From NCBI GenBank assembly GCA_017442785.1, contig JAFRZB010000015.1:33873-97872 (forward strand): 64,000 bases of DNA. Reading direction: 5' to 3'. This document shows, piece by piece, positions 1-7,711 of the stretch; position 1 is the first letter of the stretch; every line of letters starts with the position of its first letter. The stretch is from Bacillota bacterium (GTDB lineage: Bacteria; Bacillota; Clostridia; Peptostreptococcales; Anaerovoracaceae). The notes beneath the pieces were generated by a model. It had not been told where the DNA came from, ran no database searches, and was given only the letters and a program-made list of their open reading frames with translations. The translations under genes were made by a program, and so were the position numbers.

Positions 1-867
1 AAGCCCGCCGGAGACAGGGATTATCTCCTTGAGGCAGGACAGCGCTTCTACGATGATCTTTCGCCCGAGACATCAAAGTTCTTCAGCGTCATGCGCAGGA
101 TGGAGCTTATGGACCTGCTCTCCACCGAAGGAAAGCAGTCGGGAGGCTACTGCACAGCCATCCCGGATTACAAAGTTCCCTTCATCTTCGCCAACTTCAA
201 CGGCACCCAGCACGACGTGGAGGTTATAACCCACGAGGCCGGACATGCTTTCGAGGCCTGGATGAACATAGACCGCATCCCCAGCAGCTACGTATGGCCT
301 GGAATGGAATCCGCCGAGGTCCACTCCATGTCCATGGAGTTCTTCGGTGAGACCTTTGCCGAGGACTTCTTCGGAAAGGACGCCAGGAAGTTCCTGTACA
401 GCCACCTTGCCGGTGCCATCACCTTCATACCCTACGGCACCATGGTGGACCACTTCCAGCACGAGGTATACGCCAATCCGGACTGGACGCCCAGACAGCG
501 CCACGACTGCTGGAAGAAGCTGATGGGCATCTACACACCGTGGATAAAGCTGGACGGAGAGATCCCCTTCTACTCCGAAGGAGAGCACTGGCAGAGACAG
601 CACCACATCTACTCCAGCCCGTTCTATTACATAGACTACTGCCTTGCTCAGACGGTATCGCTGGAGTTCTGGTCCATGATACAGAAGGACAGGAAGAATG
701 CCTGGGAACACTACATGGCATACACCATTCAGGGCGGAAGCAGGACATTCACCGACCTTCTTAAGAACGCGGACCTTAAGAGCCCGTTCGAGGAAGAGAC
801 GCTGAGGAGCGTCTGCAGACAGGCGGAAAAGTTCCTGGACGATTTCGATCTTACGGGGATAGCTTAG
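1..867 (+). CDS. pepF: M3 family oligoendopeptidase, C-terminal part (5' end outside window)
   Basis: The reading frame is open from base 1, so the gene begins upstream and only about 288 C-terminal residues are seen. The zinc metallopeptidase signature HEAGH lies in VITHEAGHAFEAW, encoded near 219-255, as in thimet/oligoendopeptidase F enzymes, which cut short peptides in the cytoplasm. The remaining sequence (HSMSMEFF, then YSSPFYYIDYCLAQ) matches the conserved C-terminal half of this family, including the downstream Glu that usually completes the zinc site. The stop codon (865-867) overlaps the stop of the convergent U32 gene by 4 bases. The exact subfamily (PepF or another M3 group) cannot be fixed without the N-terminus. 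Confidence 0.9.
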   Translation, partial: KPAGDRDYLLEAGQRFYDDLSPETSKFFSVMRRMELMDLLSTEGKQSGGYCTAIPDYKVPFIFANFNGTQHDVEVITHEAGHAFEAWMNIDRIPSSYVWPGMESAEVHSMSMEFFGETFAEDFFGKDARKFLYSHLAGAITFIPYGTMVDHFQHEVYANPDWTPRQRHDCWKKLMGIYTPWIKLDGEIPFYSEGEHWQRQHHIYSSPFYYIDYCLAQTVSLEFWSMIQKDRKNAWEHYMAYTIQGGSRTFTDLLKNADLKSPFEEETLRSVCRQAEKFLDDFDLTGIA

Positions 868-2948
868 AGCAGATCTCTTAGATAAAGACCGGCCGTACGG
901 CGGCCGTCTATGGGGAGGCCTTCGATGAGGGCCTCCTTTATTTTTCTGCAGGTATCGGAGCTTTCGACCGTGAAATATAAAAGCTCGTGGTCCGCATGCG
1001 GCCTTCTGCGGTCCCCCGCATAAAGAGGCACGCAGTTTAAGATCTCGGAATACTGCTTTTCCCTGCAGATGACAGTAAACTCCTCGCCCTTTCTGTCCGT
1101 TAGCTTATTGATTCCGCTGCAGCGGCCGCAGCCGTTCCTTCCCTTTGCGGGACAGGCCCTGAACTTCATGAGAGGAAGGTATCCGTAAACGACGAGGCCG
1201 CAGGGGACGGCCCCCTTCTCATCCGCTCCGGACAGCGTCTCTTCCATGTCTTTAAACGGCAGCTCAAAGGACAGGAGGCAGTCCTTAAGACCGAGCCCGG
1301 AATACCTTAAAAGAGCCTCGGAGTTTGTGATATTGAGGAACATGCCTCCGTGGGCTGCCATATCGTATTCCTTCGATAAACGCAGTCCTCCCAGATTTTC
1401 TACATAAGCATCAGTTATGTTTAGTTCTTTTATTTTCAGCAATTGTCTTCTGACGCGTTCCATTCCGGAAGGCCAGACCACAGGAGGTATCTCCGCCATT
1501 ATCGTTTTGGCTCCGAGCTCTCTCGCCCTGTCCGCACAGCCCGGGTCCTCCGCCAGCCTGTGCAGCGGAAGTATCACTGTCTCCGGGCAGCCGGAAAACA
1601 GCTGATCTGGGCTCTCGAATCTTGTCCACAGGGCTGTTTCCCCTTTTCCGGGCTTCGGCGCTTCTGATGGCGTCTCAGGAGCTTTCAGAGGCATATGCGG
1701 GCGTTTCTCGAACTCCTTTATCCTTGCCTCGGCAAGGCTCTCCAGAGCCGACCTTCTGAGCTCGTTGAGCTGTGAGGACGGAAGCATCAGCCCTTCTCCC
1801 GCGATGAGCTTCAGGCTTCTCAGATAATAAGGGGTGCCGCCGGTCTTCGACAGGCTCCGCTGCGCGTATTCTTCTGTTATGGGCAGGGTCCTTGCGGCCT
1901 GAGGAACGGCGCCTTCGGCCCTTACGGAGATCTCTCCGCAGCTTACGGAAAGCACTGACGGCTTTCCCTCCTCCGCAGTAAGCACCATGTCCACGGGGAT
2001 GTTCTGAGGCTCCTTTTCGTAAAGAGCGGCAAGGTCTTTGAGCACGTCCGATGCGGCTGTGACGTCTTCCTTAGTCCTGTATCCGAACATGGAAAGATCC
2101 CTCTTTCCGGTAAGATATCCGTCGGTAAAGCCGCTCCTGGAGAAGACCGCCCTGAGAGCCTCCATGTCAGGCTCCCGTCCGTCAAGCACCGCCCTGCAGG
2201 CAGAGACAGATGCTGCCACATACTCGGGGCGCTTCATCCTTCCTTCTATCTTAAGGCTGCAGACGCCGGCGTTCGCCAGCTCTTCTATGTGCTTTATGTA
2301 CGAGAGGTCCTTAAGTGAAAGAGCGTGGTCCCTGCCGCAGACGCTGCAGTCCAGTCTGCAGGGCTGGGCGCAGAGCCCCCTGTTGCCGCTCCTTCCGCCT
2401 ATTATCGATGAGATGTAGCAGAGCCCGGAGACGCTCATGCAGTGAGCGCCGTGAACGAAGGACTCCAGCTCCATGCCTGTCTTTTCGTATATCTCCCTTA
2501 TCTCGGAAAGAGAGAGCTCCCTTGCCAGCACCGCCCTGGAAAAGCCCATCTCCTTAAGCATCAGTGTGCCCTCCGCGTTGTGGACGGCCATCTGGGTGGA
2601 GGCTATGAGCGGTACGTCAGGCCAGCGTTTTTTTGCGTATTCCGCCACGGCAAGGTCCTGGACTATGAGCCCGTCCGCGCGGTTTTCGCAGGCAGTGTCT
2701 GCCGCCCTTTTTACAGCGGAAAGCTCGCCCTCCTTTATGAGGGTATTGACGGTGATATATACCTTTACGCCCCTCTCGTGGCAGTAGTCCATGGTCTTTG
2801 GGAGCGCCTCGCCTGAGAAGTTGTCCGCGCTGCGCCTGGCGTTGAAATCCTGCAGGCCGAAATAGACGGCGTCCGCGCCGCAGCGCACTGCCGCCTTAAG
2901 CTGCTGCTCTCCCCCTACGGGAGCCAGGATCTCGGGCCTTCTCTTCAT
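864..2948 (-). CDS. U32 family protein with C-terminal extension (DUF3656 type)
   Basis: This 694-residue protein carries the U32 signature ESFVHGAHCMSVSGLC followed by GNRGLCAQPCR, the Cys-rich part that in RlhA/TrhP-type proteins is thought to hold an Fe-S cluster. The long C-terminal part, ending with a PLMKFRACP...CGRC motif, matches the large U32 proteins that carry a DUF3656-like insert. Characterised relatives hydroxylate RNA (23S rRNA C2501 by RlhA, tRNA U34 by TrhP). The old collagenase/protease name is probably misleading. The ATG overlaps the stop of the upstream U32 gene (ATGA), so the two are translationally coupled and may work on the same RNA. Which RNA is the target is not visible from sequence. 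Confidence 0.85.
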   Translation of the reverse strand: MKRRPEILAPVGGEQQLKAAVRCGADAVYFGLQDFNARRSADNFSGEALPKTMDYCHERGVKVYITVNTLIKEGELSAVKRAADTACENRADGLIVQDLAVAEYAKKRWPDVPLIASTQMAVHNAEGTLMLKEMGFSRAVLARELSLSEIREIYEKTGMELESFVHGAHCMSVSGLCYISSIIGGRSGNRGLCAQPCRLDCSVCGRDHALSLKDLSYIKHIEELANAGVCSLKIEGRMKRPEYVAASVSACRAVLDGREPDMEALRAVFSRSGFTDGYLTGKRDLSMFGYRTKEDVTAASDVLKDLAALYEKEPQNIPVDMVLTAEEGKPSVLSVSCGEISVRAEGAVPQAARTLPITEEYAQRSLSKTGGTPYYLRSLKLIAGEGLMLPSSQLNELRRSALESLAEARIKEFEKRPHMPLKAPETPSEAPKPGKGETALWTRFESPDQLFSGCPETVILPLHRLAEDPGCADRARELGAKTIMAEIPPVVWPSGMERVRRQLLKIKELNITDAYVENLGGLRLSKEYDMAAHGGMFLNITNSEALLRYSGLGLKDCLLSFELPFKDMEETLSGADEKGAVPCGLVVYGYLPLMKFRACPAKGRNGCGRCSGINKLTDRKGEEFTVICREKQYSEILNCVPLYAGDRRRPHADHELLYFTVESSDTCRKIKEALIEGLPIDGRRTAGLYLRDLL

Positions 2949-4165
2949 GCCTTCTTCCTTAAAATGTCCTGAGCCAGTATGCCCTCGGGGGCATTTATCG
3001 TAAGTATCCTCATGGGTACTGCGGAGCGCTCCATGGCATCTCCTGCCTCCCCTTCAATGCTCTCTATGACGAACTTCAGCGCGCGCTTTCCGGGGCTTAC
3101 GACTTCTATCTCGTCCCCGACGGCGAACGGGTTCCTGGTCTGTATCTTAAGCCTTCCGTCCCTGCTGTCCTCAATGGCGGTCCCAACGAAGAGCCAGTCT
3201 CTTATGTATCCTCTGGTGTCCGGGGCTATAGACTCCGGATCCCCCAGATAAAAGCCTGTGCAGAAAGGCCTGTGGCTGGTGGTCTTAAGCTCCGCCGTGG
3301 CCTCGGAAACACTTATCTTTCCGTCCAAAAGCATGCGGTAGGCATTCACGACCGTGGCTATGTAGAACGGGGTACGCATGCGCCCTTCTATCTTGAAGCT
3401 GCATATGCCTGCGTCCGCCATCCTCTGCAGTATGCCCGCGCAGCACAGCTCCTTGGAGGAGAGTATGGCCATGCCGTTTTCATCCTCATCCACCTTGAAG
3501 AACTCTCCGGGGCGCTTCTCCTCCATGAGGTAGTAGTTCCACCTGCAGGTCTGGGCGCACTGCCCGCGGTTGCCGCTCCTTCCGGCCAGGAAGGCGCTCA
3601 GCATGCACCTGCCGGAGTACGACATGCACATTGCACCGTGTATGAAGCCTTCAAGCTCAAGATCCGCGGGTGTCTTTGCCCTGAGCTCTGCTATCTTCTC
3701 CAGGGAGAGCTCCCTCGCAAGGACTATTCTGGAGGCGCCGAGATCCCTGTAGACGCCCGCCGCACGGTAGTTCATGCAGTTTGCCTGCGTGCTGACATGC
3801 ACGTCAAGATCCGGCACTGAGGCCTTTATCTCAGCAACGGCGCCTAAGTCGGACACTATCACCGCGTCCGCCCCAAGATCATTAAGGAACCTCGCGTATT
3901 CCGCCAGCCTCGGTATCTCATCGTTGTCTGCAAAGCAGTTGACTGTTACATACAGCCTCTTTCCCGCCGCGTGTATCAGCTCCGAGGCCTCCGCCAGCTT
4001 CTCTTCGTCAAAGCCTGCCGAAGAAGAGCGCAGCTGCATGAACGGTCCTCCGAGGTAAATGGCGTCCGCACCGTATCTGAGGGCGGTCCTCACCGCCTCC
4101 ATGTCGCCCGCGGGCGCAAGAAGCTCGGGCTTTTTCCCGCCCGGCATAAGTATGCTTTCGTACAT
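2945..4165 (-). CDS. U32 family protein, likely tRNA hydroxylation (TrhP-like)
   Basis: At 406 residues this is the standard-length U32 protein. The family signature is complete (GFIHGAMCMSYSGRC) and is followed by GNRGQCAQTCRW. The N-terminus ELLAPAGDMEAVRTALRYGADAIYLGG is the typical TIM-barrel opening. In Bacillus a comparable pair of adjacent U32 genes (trhP1/trhP2) makes 5-hydroxyuridine at tRNA position 34, and the tandem here suggests a similar job. The start has AGGAG 8 bases upstream. It lies 12 bases after the LTA-synthase-like gene, and its stop overlaps the next U32 start, so all three are probably one transcript. Confidence 0.87.
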   Translation of the reverse strand: MYESILMPGGKKPELLAPAGDMEAVRTALRYGADAIYLGGPFMQLRSSSAGFDEEKLAEASELIHAAGKRLYVTVNCFADNDEIPRLAEYARFLNDLGADAVIVSDLGAVAEIKASVPDLDVHVSTQANCMNYRAAGVYRDLGASRIVLARELSLEKIAELRAKTPADLELEGFIHGAMCMSYSGRCMLSAFLAGRSGNRGQCAQTCRWNYYLMEEKRPGEFFKVDEDENGMAILSSKELCCAGILQRMADAGICSFKIEGRMRTPFYIATVVNAYRMLLDGKISVSEATAELKTTSHRPFCTGFYLGDPESIAPDTRGYIRDWLFVGTAIEDSRDGRLKIQTRNPFAVGDEIEVVSPGKRALKFVIESIEGEAGDAMERSAVPMRILTINAPEGILAQDILRKKA

Positions 4166-4177
4166 GTATGTCCGCTC

Positions 4178-6019
4178 CTAATATCTGAAATTGGTCTGTT
4201 CGTAGTACTGCATATAGCGGAGGTCGTACAGCCTGCTCTGAAGCTCCAGGGGAGCCCCGTCCGCATAGACCGTGCCTTTTTCGTCCGCAAAGATCCCTGA
4301 AGAAAGAGTCACGGGCAGCTGAGCCGCGGCATCGGATGAAGCCTGCATAAGCGCCGGTCCCCTGTATCCGCACAGCTCAAAGAGCCTTGCCGTCAGGTAT
4401 TCCGCCGAGACGTACCCGGCGTCGCCCTTAAAGCTTCCTCCGAGCAGCTTCTTTGCCGCGCTGTTGGCCCAGATGAGATAGCTCGTGCTGTGCATCTCAA
4501 GGACGGACTGAGCGTCCTCTGCGGCGGTGTCCGTGCCGAAGACCTCGTACGCGTCATAAAAGTCCGGTCTGTGGTCCGAATAAATAAGCACGACCACCGG
4601 CTCGGCGTCAGCCTCCATGCGGTCCAGCATGCTCCTTATGTAGAAGAAGCTGTCCTTTACGCTCCCCAGGTAATTGCTTATCTCCGCCACTGCGGGCCCC
4701 GCTATGCCTTCGGTAAAGGATCCGTAGCGCAGTGTCTGGGTATCGTAGGGCGCGTGGCTCTGTGTGGAAGCGGCGAAAATGAACTGCCTGCCGTTTCCGT
4801 TTTCCAGGGCCTTCCTCCACGTGTCGTAGACCTCGTTATAGAGGAACCAGTCGGAATCCGGGTAAGCGCTCTCCTCTCCTCTGTTCTCGATATCGATGCC
4901 GTTTCCCAGATACCTGAAGTCCTCAAAGCCCAGGCAGGAGTTTATCCTTCCCCTTCCGTCCAGCCACCTGCTGCAGGTCTGTATCCCGCGGGTCTCGTAG
5001 CCCTGCGACCTCAGGTACCACACGTAAGAGCCCGTATTTTCCCTAATGGCGCCTGCTGCAGAGCAGCCGGTAAGGACCTGCCTCTGGGTAAGCATGTCGT
5101 CATTCAGCGCAGCATCCGAGACCAGTCTTCCGAAGACTGAGCGCGCCTTGATGTAGTTGTAGTCCGCGTACGCGGAGGCAAAGTCCACGCCTGCGGCATT
5201 CGTATATGAAAAGTCCTCAAAGGACTCCAGCTGAAGGGCAATGATGCTTACCGCCCTGTCGTCCGGGATGTCCTCCTTTTCGTAGCGCGCCAGCATCTCC
5301 TTTGCCTTGTCTGCCGAATAGCCTCCGGGCGGCTCCATGTCGTTCCTGTTCTGGGCCGAGAGCATCAGGGGGAACCAGAAGCCCCTGGCAGCGTACTCCA
5401 CGTGCTCGGGAGCAGCCTCCTGCTCCTTATATACCGAAAGCTCCGCGAATTCCGCGCTGTCTCTTACGTACCTGAAGCCGAAGAATCCGCCGGCCACAAG
5501 CACCGCAAGCAGCAGCACGCGCCCCCAGAACCAGGGGGACCTCCGCCTTATGAACATCACCAGGAGCAGCGTGGTGACGGCCACCAGGTATACCAGGCAG
5601 CCTATGCACAGAAGATCCAGGTGTATCTTGGAGGCTTCGTTTATGTACTGAAGGAACTCGCCGGAGAAAATGTCAGAGAGCCAGATGACGTCGGACACCG
5701 AGCTTATCTTGGCGCCCTCGGCGTAGGCAAGTGTAAAGACCGCCGCCGTGGACAGGAAGAACGACAGCCACGGCCGCCCGAATATCATGTAGACCATGAG
5801 GTGAAGCAGCACCACGGGAGCGATGTTCAGCAGAAGGAGCACGGGCTCCCTGAAATAAAGCAAAAAGAACGGCCTCAGCTCTGCTCCTGTGGCTATGCCC
5901 AAAGACAAAGCGCCGCTGACTGCACCGAACAGCGCCACCAAAAGGAAACCTGCAAGTGACAGGCGCCTCCTGGCCGGTTTTTTCTCCTTTTCCTTTTTTT
6001 TCTTTTCGTCAGCCTGCAT
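4178..6019 (-). CDS. LTA-synthase-like membrane sulfatase/phosphotransferase-fold protein
   Basis: The 613-residue protein has a Lys-rich cytoplasmic start, about five N-terminal membrane segments (residues 20-45, 52-80, 85-103, 133-158, 165-185) and a large extracellular sulfatase-fold domain from about residue 255. Metal-site motifs are recognisable: LQLESF (Glu265), TQSHAPY (His422) and YSDHRP (Asp482, His483). In LtaS-type enzymes a Thr nucleophile sits ten residues before the Gly of a conserved LTG. Here that position is Asp308 (NDDMLTQRQVLTG), with Thr311 three residues later. It may use a shifted Thr, have another chemistry, or be inactive as a glycerol-phosphate transferase. The ATG is one base from a perfect terminator hairpin and has no free Shine-Dalgarno. 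The U32 genes follow 12 bases downstream. Confidence 0.78.
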   Translation of the reverse strand: MQADEKKKKEKEKKPARRRLSLAGFLLVALFGAVSGALSLGIATGAELRPFFLLYFREPVLLLLNIAPVVLLHLMVYMIFGRPWLSFFLSTAAVFTLAYAEGAKISSVSDVIWLSDIFSGEFLQYINEASKIHLDLLCIGCLVYLVAVTTLLLVMFIRRRSPWFWGRVLLLAVLVAGGFFGFRYVRDSAEFAELSVYKEQEAAPEHVEYAARGFWFPLMLSAQNRNDMEPPGGYSADKAKEMLARYEKEDIPDDRAVSIIALQLESFEDFSYTNAAGVDFASAYADYNYIKARSVFGRLVSDAALNDDMLTQRQVLTGCSAAGAIRENTGSYVWYLRSQGYETRGIQTCSRWLDGRGRINSCLGFEDFRYLGNGIDIENRGEESAYPDSDWFLYNEVYDTWRKALENGNGRQFIFAASTQSHAPYDTQTLRYGSFTEGIAGPAVAEISNYLGSVKDSFFYIRSMLDRMEADAEPVVVLIYSDHRPDFYDAYEVFGTDTAAEDAQSVLEMHSTSYLIWANSAAKKLLGGSFKGDAGYVSAEYLTARLFELCGYRGPALMQASSDAAAQLPVTLSSGIFADEKGTVYADGAPLELQSRLYDLRYMQYYEQTNFRY

Positions 6020-6021
6020 TA

Positions 6022-6060
6022 AAAATACCCCCTGACTGCATCAGGGGGTATTTTATCATT
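6022..6060 (-). terminator. Perfect 14-bp hairpin terminator (bidirectional)
   Basis: The stem arms 6022-6035 and 6041-6054 are perfectly complementary (core TACCCCCTGA / TCAGGGGGTA) with the 5-base loop CTGCA and T-tracts on both strands. It ends the minus-strand SPFH/175-aa unit, whose last stop is at 6095. It reaches to within 2-3 bases of the ATG of the following membrane protein gene (6019). Confidence 0.85.
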
Positions 6061-6094
6061 CTTATGCTTCGGATGCAACCTCGGCGGCCTCTTG

Positions 6095-6622
6095 CTACCT
6101 GAACATCTCGCGGTTTACACCGTTGGTGTTGTGCCTCCTTACGTGGCTCTTTTTAAGATCATCCGCGTCGCAGTTTACGTCGTGAGTGGCGCCCAGATCA
6201 TAGACGCTGCCGCGCCTCTTGATGGCGGCCTCCTCCCTGAGCTGCTTTGCAAGCCAGTCGTTCCTGCGGTCCTCAAGCAGCACGGCATTCTCGCCGAGAG
6301 TGCCCGTCACCCTGGAGCCGAAGGACTTCTCTATCTTGCTCGCGGAGATCTTCCCGGGATTGGCTGTCCTGGCGAACGCTCCGGTGCCGTACACCTGCCC
6401 TGCGGACCTGGACTTGTTGTCCAGCCTCCTTACCTGGTCCATGCGCTCCTGCTGAGCGTCATAGGACTGGGGCGCCTGAGGGCGCGGTACATACTGCTGC
6501 GGGCGCTGCTGAGGCTGCCCGGGGCGGCTCGCCTGCTTGGCCTTCCTGGAGACGCCGCTGATCACGGAGATGATCAGTACTATCCAGATTATTCCGAAGA
6601 AAACGCTGAAAGCCTCGCCCAT
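6095..6622 (-). CDS. Small membrane-anchored protein of unknown function, SPFH partner
   Basis: This 175-residue protein is not recognised as a named family. One hydrophobic segment (about residues 7-24) is followed by a Gln/Pro/Arg-rich low-complexity linker (about 27-55), then a charged soluble tail containing DRRNDWLAKQLREEAAIKRRG, which is probably helical, and a His/Asn-rich end. The start lies 2 bases after the stop of the SPFH gene, so the two are coupled and the protein is probably a membrane partner of the SPFH oligomer. NfeD-type proteins are the usual SPFH partner in many bacteria, but no NfeD OB-fold is visible here. The gene is followed by a strong terminator. Confidence 0.7.
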   Translation of the reverse strand: MGEAFSVFFGIIWIVLIISVISGVSRKAKQASRPGQPQQRPQQYVPRPQAPQSYDAQQERMDQVRRLDNKSRSAGQVYGTGAFARTANPGKISASKIEKSFGSRVTGTLGENAVLLEDRRNDWLAKQLREEAAIKRRGSVYDLGATHDVNCDADDLKKSHVRRHNTNGVNREMFR

Positions 6623-6624
6623 AG

Positions 6625-7518
6625 CTACTTGGCGCTTTCCTTAAGCGCTGCTATGGTACCTGCAAGATTGGCGATGTCAGAGGGCACGATGAGCTTCGTG
6701 GCCTGGCCGTTAGCCATGACCTCTGCGGTCTCGAAGGACTTGAGCTTGATGTATCCGTCGCCCGGGTTCGCCTCGTTGATGAGCCTGATGGCCTCTGCCT
6801 TGGCCTGCTGTACTGCAAGCAGAGCCTGGGCTTCACCTTCGGCCTCACGGATGCGCTGCTCCTTAACGGCCTCGGCCTTGAGGATGGCTGCCTGCTTTTC
6901 ACCTTCTGCAAGGGTGATCGCGGACTGCTTCTTACCTTCGGCGGTAAGGATGGCTTCTCTCTTTTCACGCTCCGCCTTCATCTGCTTTTCCATCGCGTCC
7001 TGGATGCTCTTGGGCGGCTCTATGTTCTTTACCTCTACACGGCTTACCTTGATGCCCCACTTGTCGGTGGCCTCATCCAGGATGGCTGTTATGCGTCCGT
7101 TGATGTCGTCACGGCTGGTGAGGGTCTCATCGAGAGTCATCGAACCGATGATGTTACGGAGCGTGGTAGCGGAAAGGTTCTCGATGGCTGCTACAGGTCT
7201 TTCAACGCCGTATGCGAATGCCTTCGGATCGAAGATGTAGAAGAATACTACGGAGTCGACTCTCATCGTAACGTTATCCTTCGTGATAACGGGCTGAGGC
7301 TCGAAGTCGGCCACCTGTTCCTTCAGGGATACCTTCTTTGTTACTCTGTAAAGAATTGGCACTTTAAGGTGAAGGCCTGCGTGCCATGTGTCTCTGTACT
7401 TACCGAGAGACTCAATGACCCACGCGCTGGCCTGCGGTACTATGCAGATGCAGCTGAGCAGGATTATGATAATGATGATGATCACTAACGCAAGGATTAT
7501 CGTTCCCAGACCCGGCAT
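6625..7518 (-). CDS. SPFH/stomatin-prohibitin family membrane scaffold protein
   Basis: The 297-residue protein begins with a strong N-terminal membrane anchor (residues about 5-28) and continues into an SPFH domain (ESLGKYRDTWHAGLHLKVP; SVVFFYIFDPKAFAYGVERP; TLDETLTSRDDINGRI). A long Ala/Glu/Lys coiled coil follows (about 175-250). Length and order match the stomatin/QmcA group, which forms ring-like membrane oligomers and affects membrane organisation and protein quality control. The start has GGGAGGAG 6 bases upstream. The promoter has an extended -10 (TGATATAAT) with a 7-bp inverted repeat in the spacer, suggesting repression. The small membrane protein downstream is its likely partner. 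Confidence 0.9.
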   Translation of the reverse strand: MPGLGTIILALVIIIIIIILLSCICIVPQASAWVIESLGKYRDTWHAGLHLKVPILYRVTKKVSLKEQVADFEPQPVITKDNVTMRVDSVVFFYIFDPKAFAYGVERPVAAIENLSATTLRNIIGSMTLDETLTSRDDINGRITAILDEATDKWGIKVSRVEVKNIEPPKSIQDAMEKQMKAEREKREAILTAEGKKQSAITLAEGEKQAAILKAEAVKEQRIREAEGEAQALLAVQQAKAEAIRLINEANPGDGYIKLKSFETAEVMANGQATKLIVPSDIANLAGTIAALKESAK

Positions 7519-7571
7519 TTTTTTCTCCTCCCTATAGATCTATGAGTTTGGTGATAATTATTACTTTTTGG

Positions 7572-7597
7572 ATTATATCACAACGGTATGCGTTGTG
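7572..7597 (-). promoter_or_regulatory. Extended -10 promoter with inverted-repeat operator for the SPFH gene
   Basis: Reading the minus strand, TGATATAAT (TATAAT complement at 7572-7577) lies about 55 bases before the ATG. Directly upstream is a perfect inverted repeat CACAACG-GTATG-CGTTGTG (7579-7597) covering the spacer, where a bound repressor would block RNA polymerase. No consensus -35 is seen. Confidence 0.55.
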
Positions 7598-7644
7598 CTA
7601 CTGATTTCATTTTTTCTTCATAGAAACCACTCCTTTTAGTCACT

Positions 7645-7677
7645 TTGACATTGACTTTACACTCTATATTGTATAAA
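7645..7677 (+). promoter_or_regulatory. Likely promoter of the KamA-family gene
   Basis: TTGACA (7645-7650) and an overlapping second candidate TTGACT (7651-7656) precede TATTGT (7667-7672) and TATAAA (7672-7677), giving spacings of 16 and 15 bases. AAGGGGG then sits 7 bases before the ATG at 7712. Confidence 0.55.
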
Positions 7678-7711
7678 CTCTTATAAACAACACAAGTCAA
7701 GGGGGCATTTA

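Noticed and set aside
6092-7240. A 382-codon plus-strand ORF opposite the SPFH gene
   Set aside because: It lies antisense to a clear family gene. Low TTA/CTA/TCA use in the real gene leaves few stops on the other strand, and the product has no recognisable motif or ribosome site.
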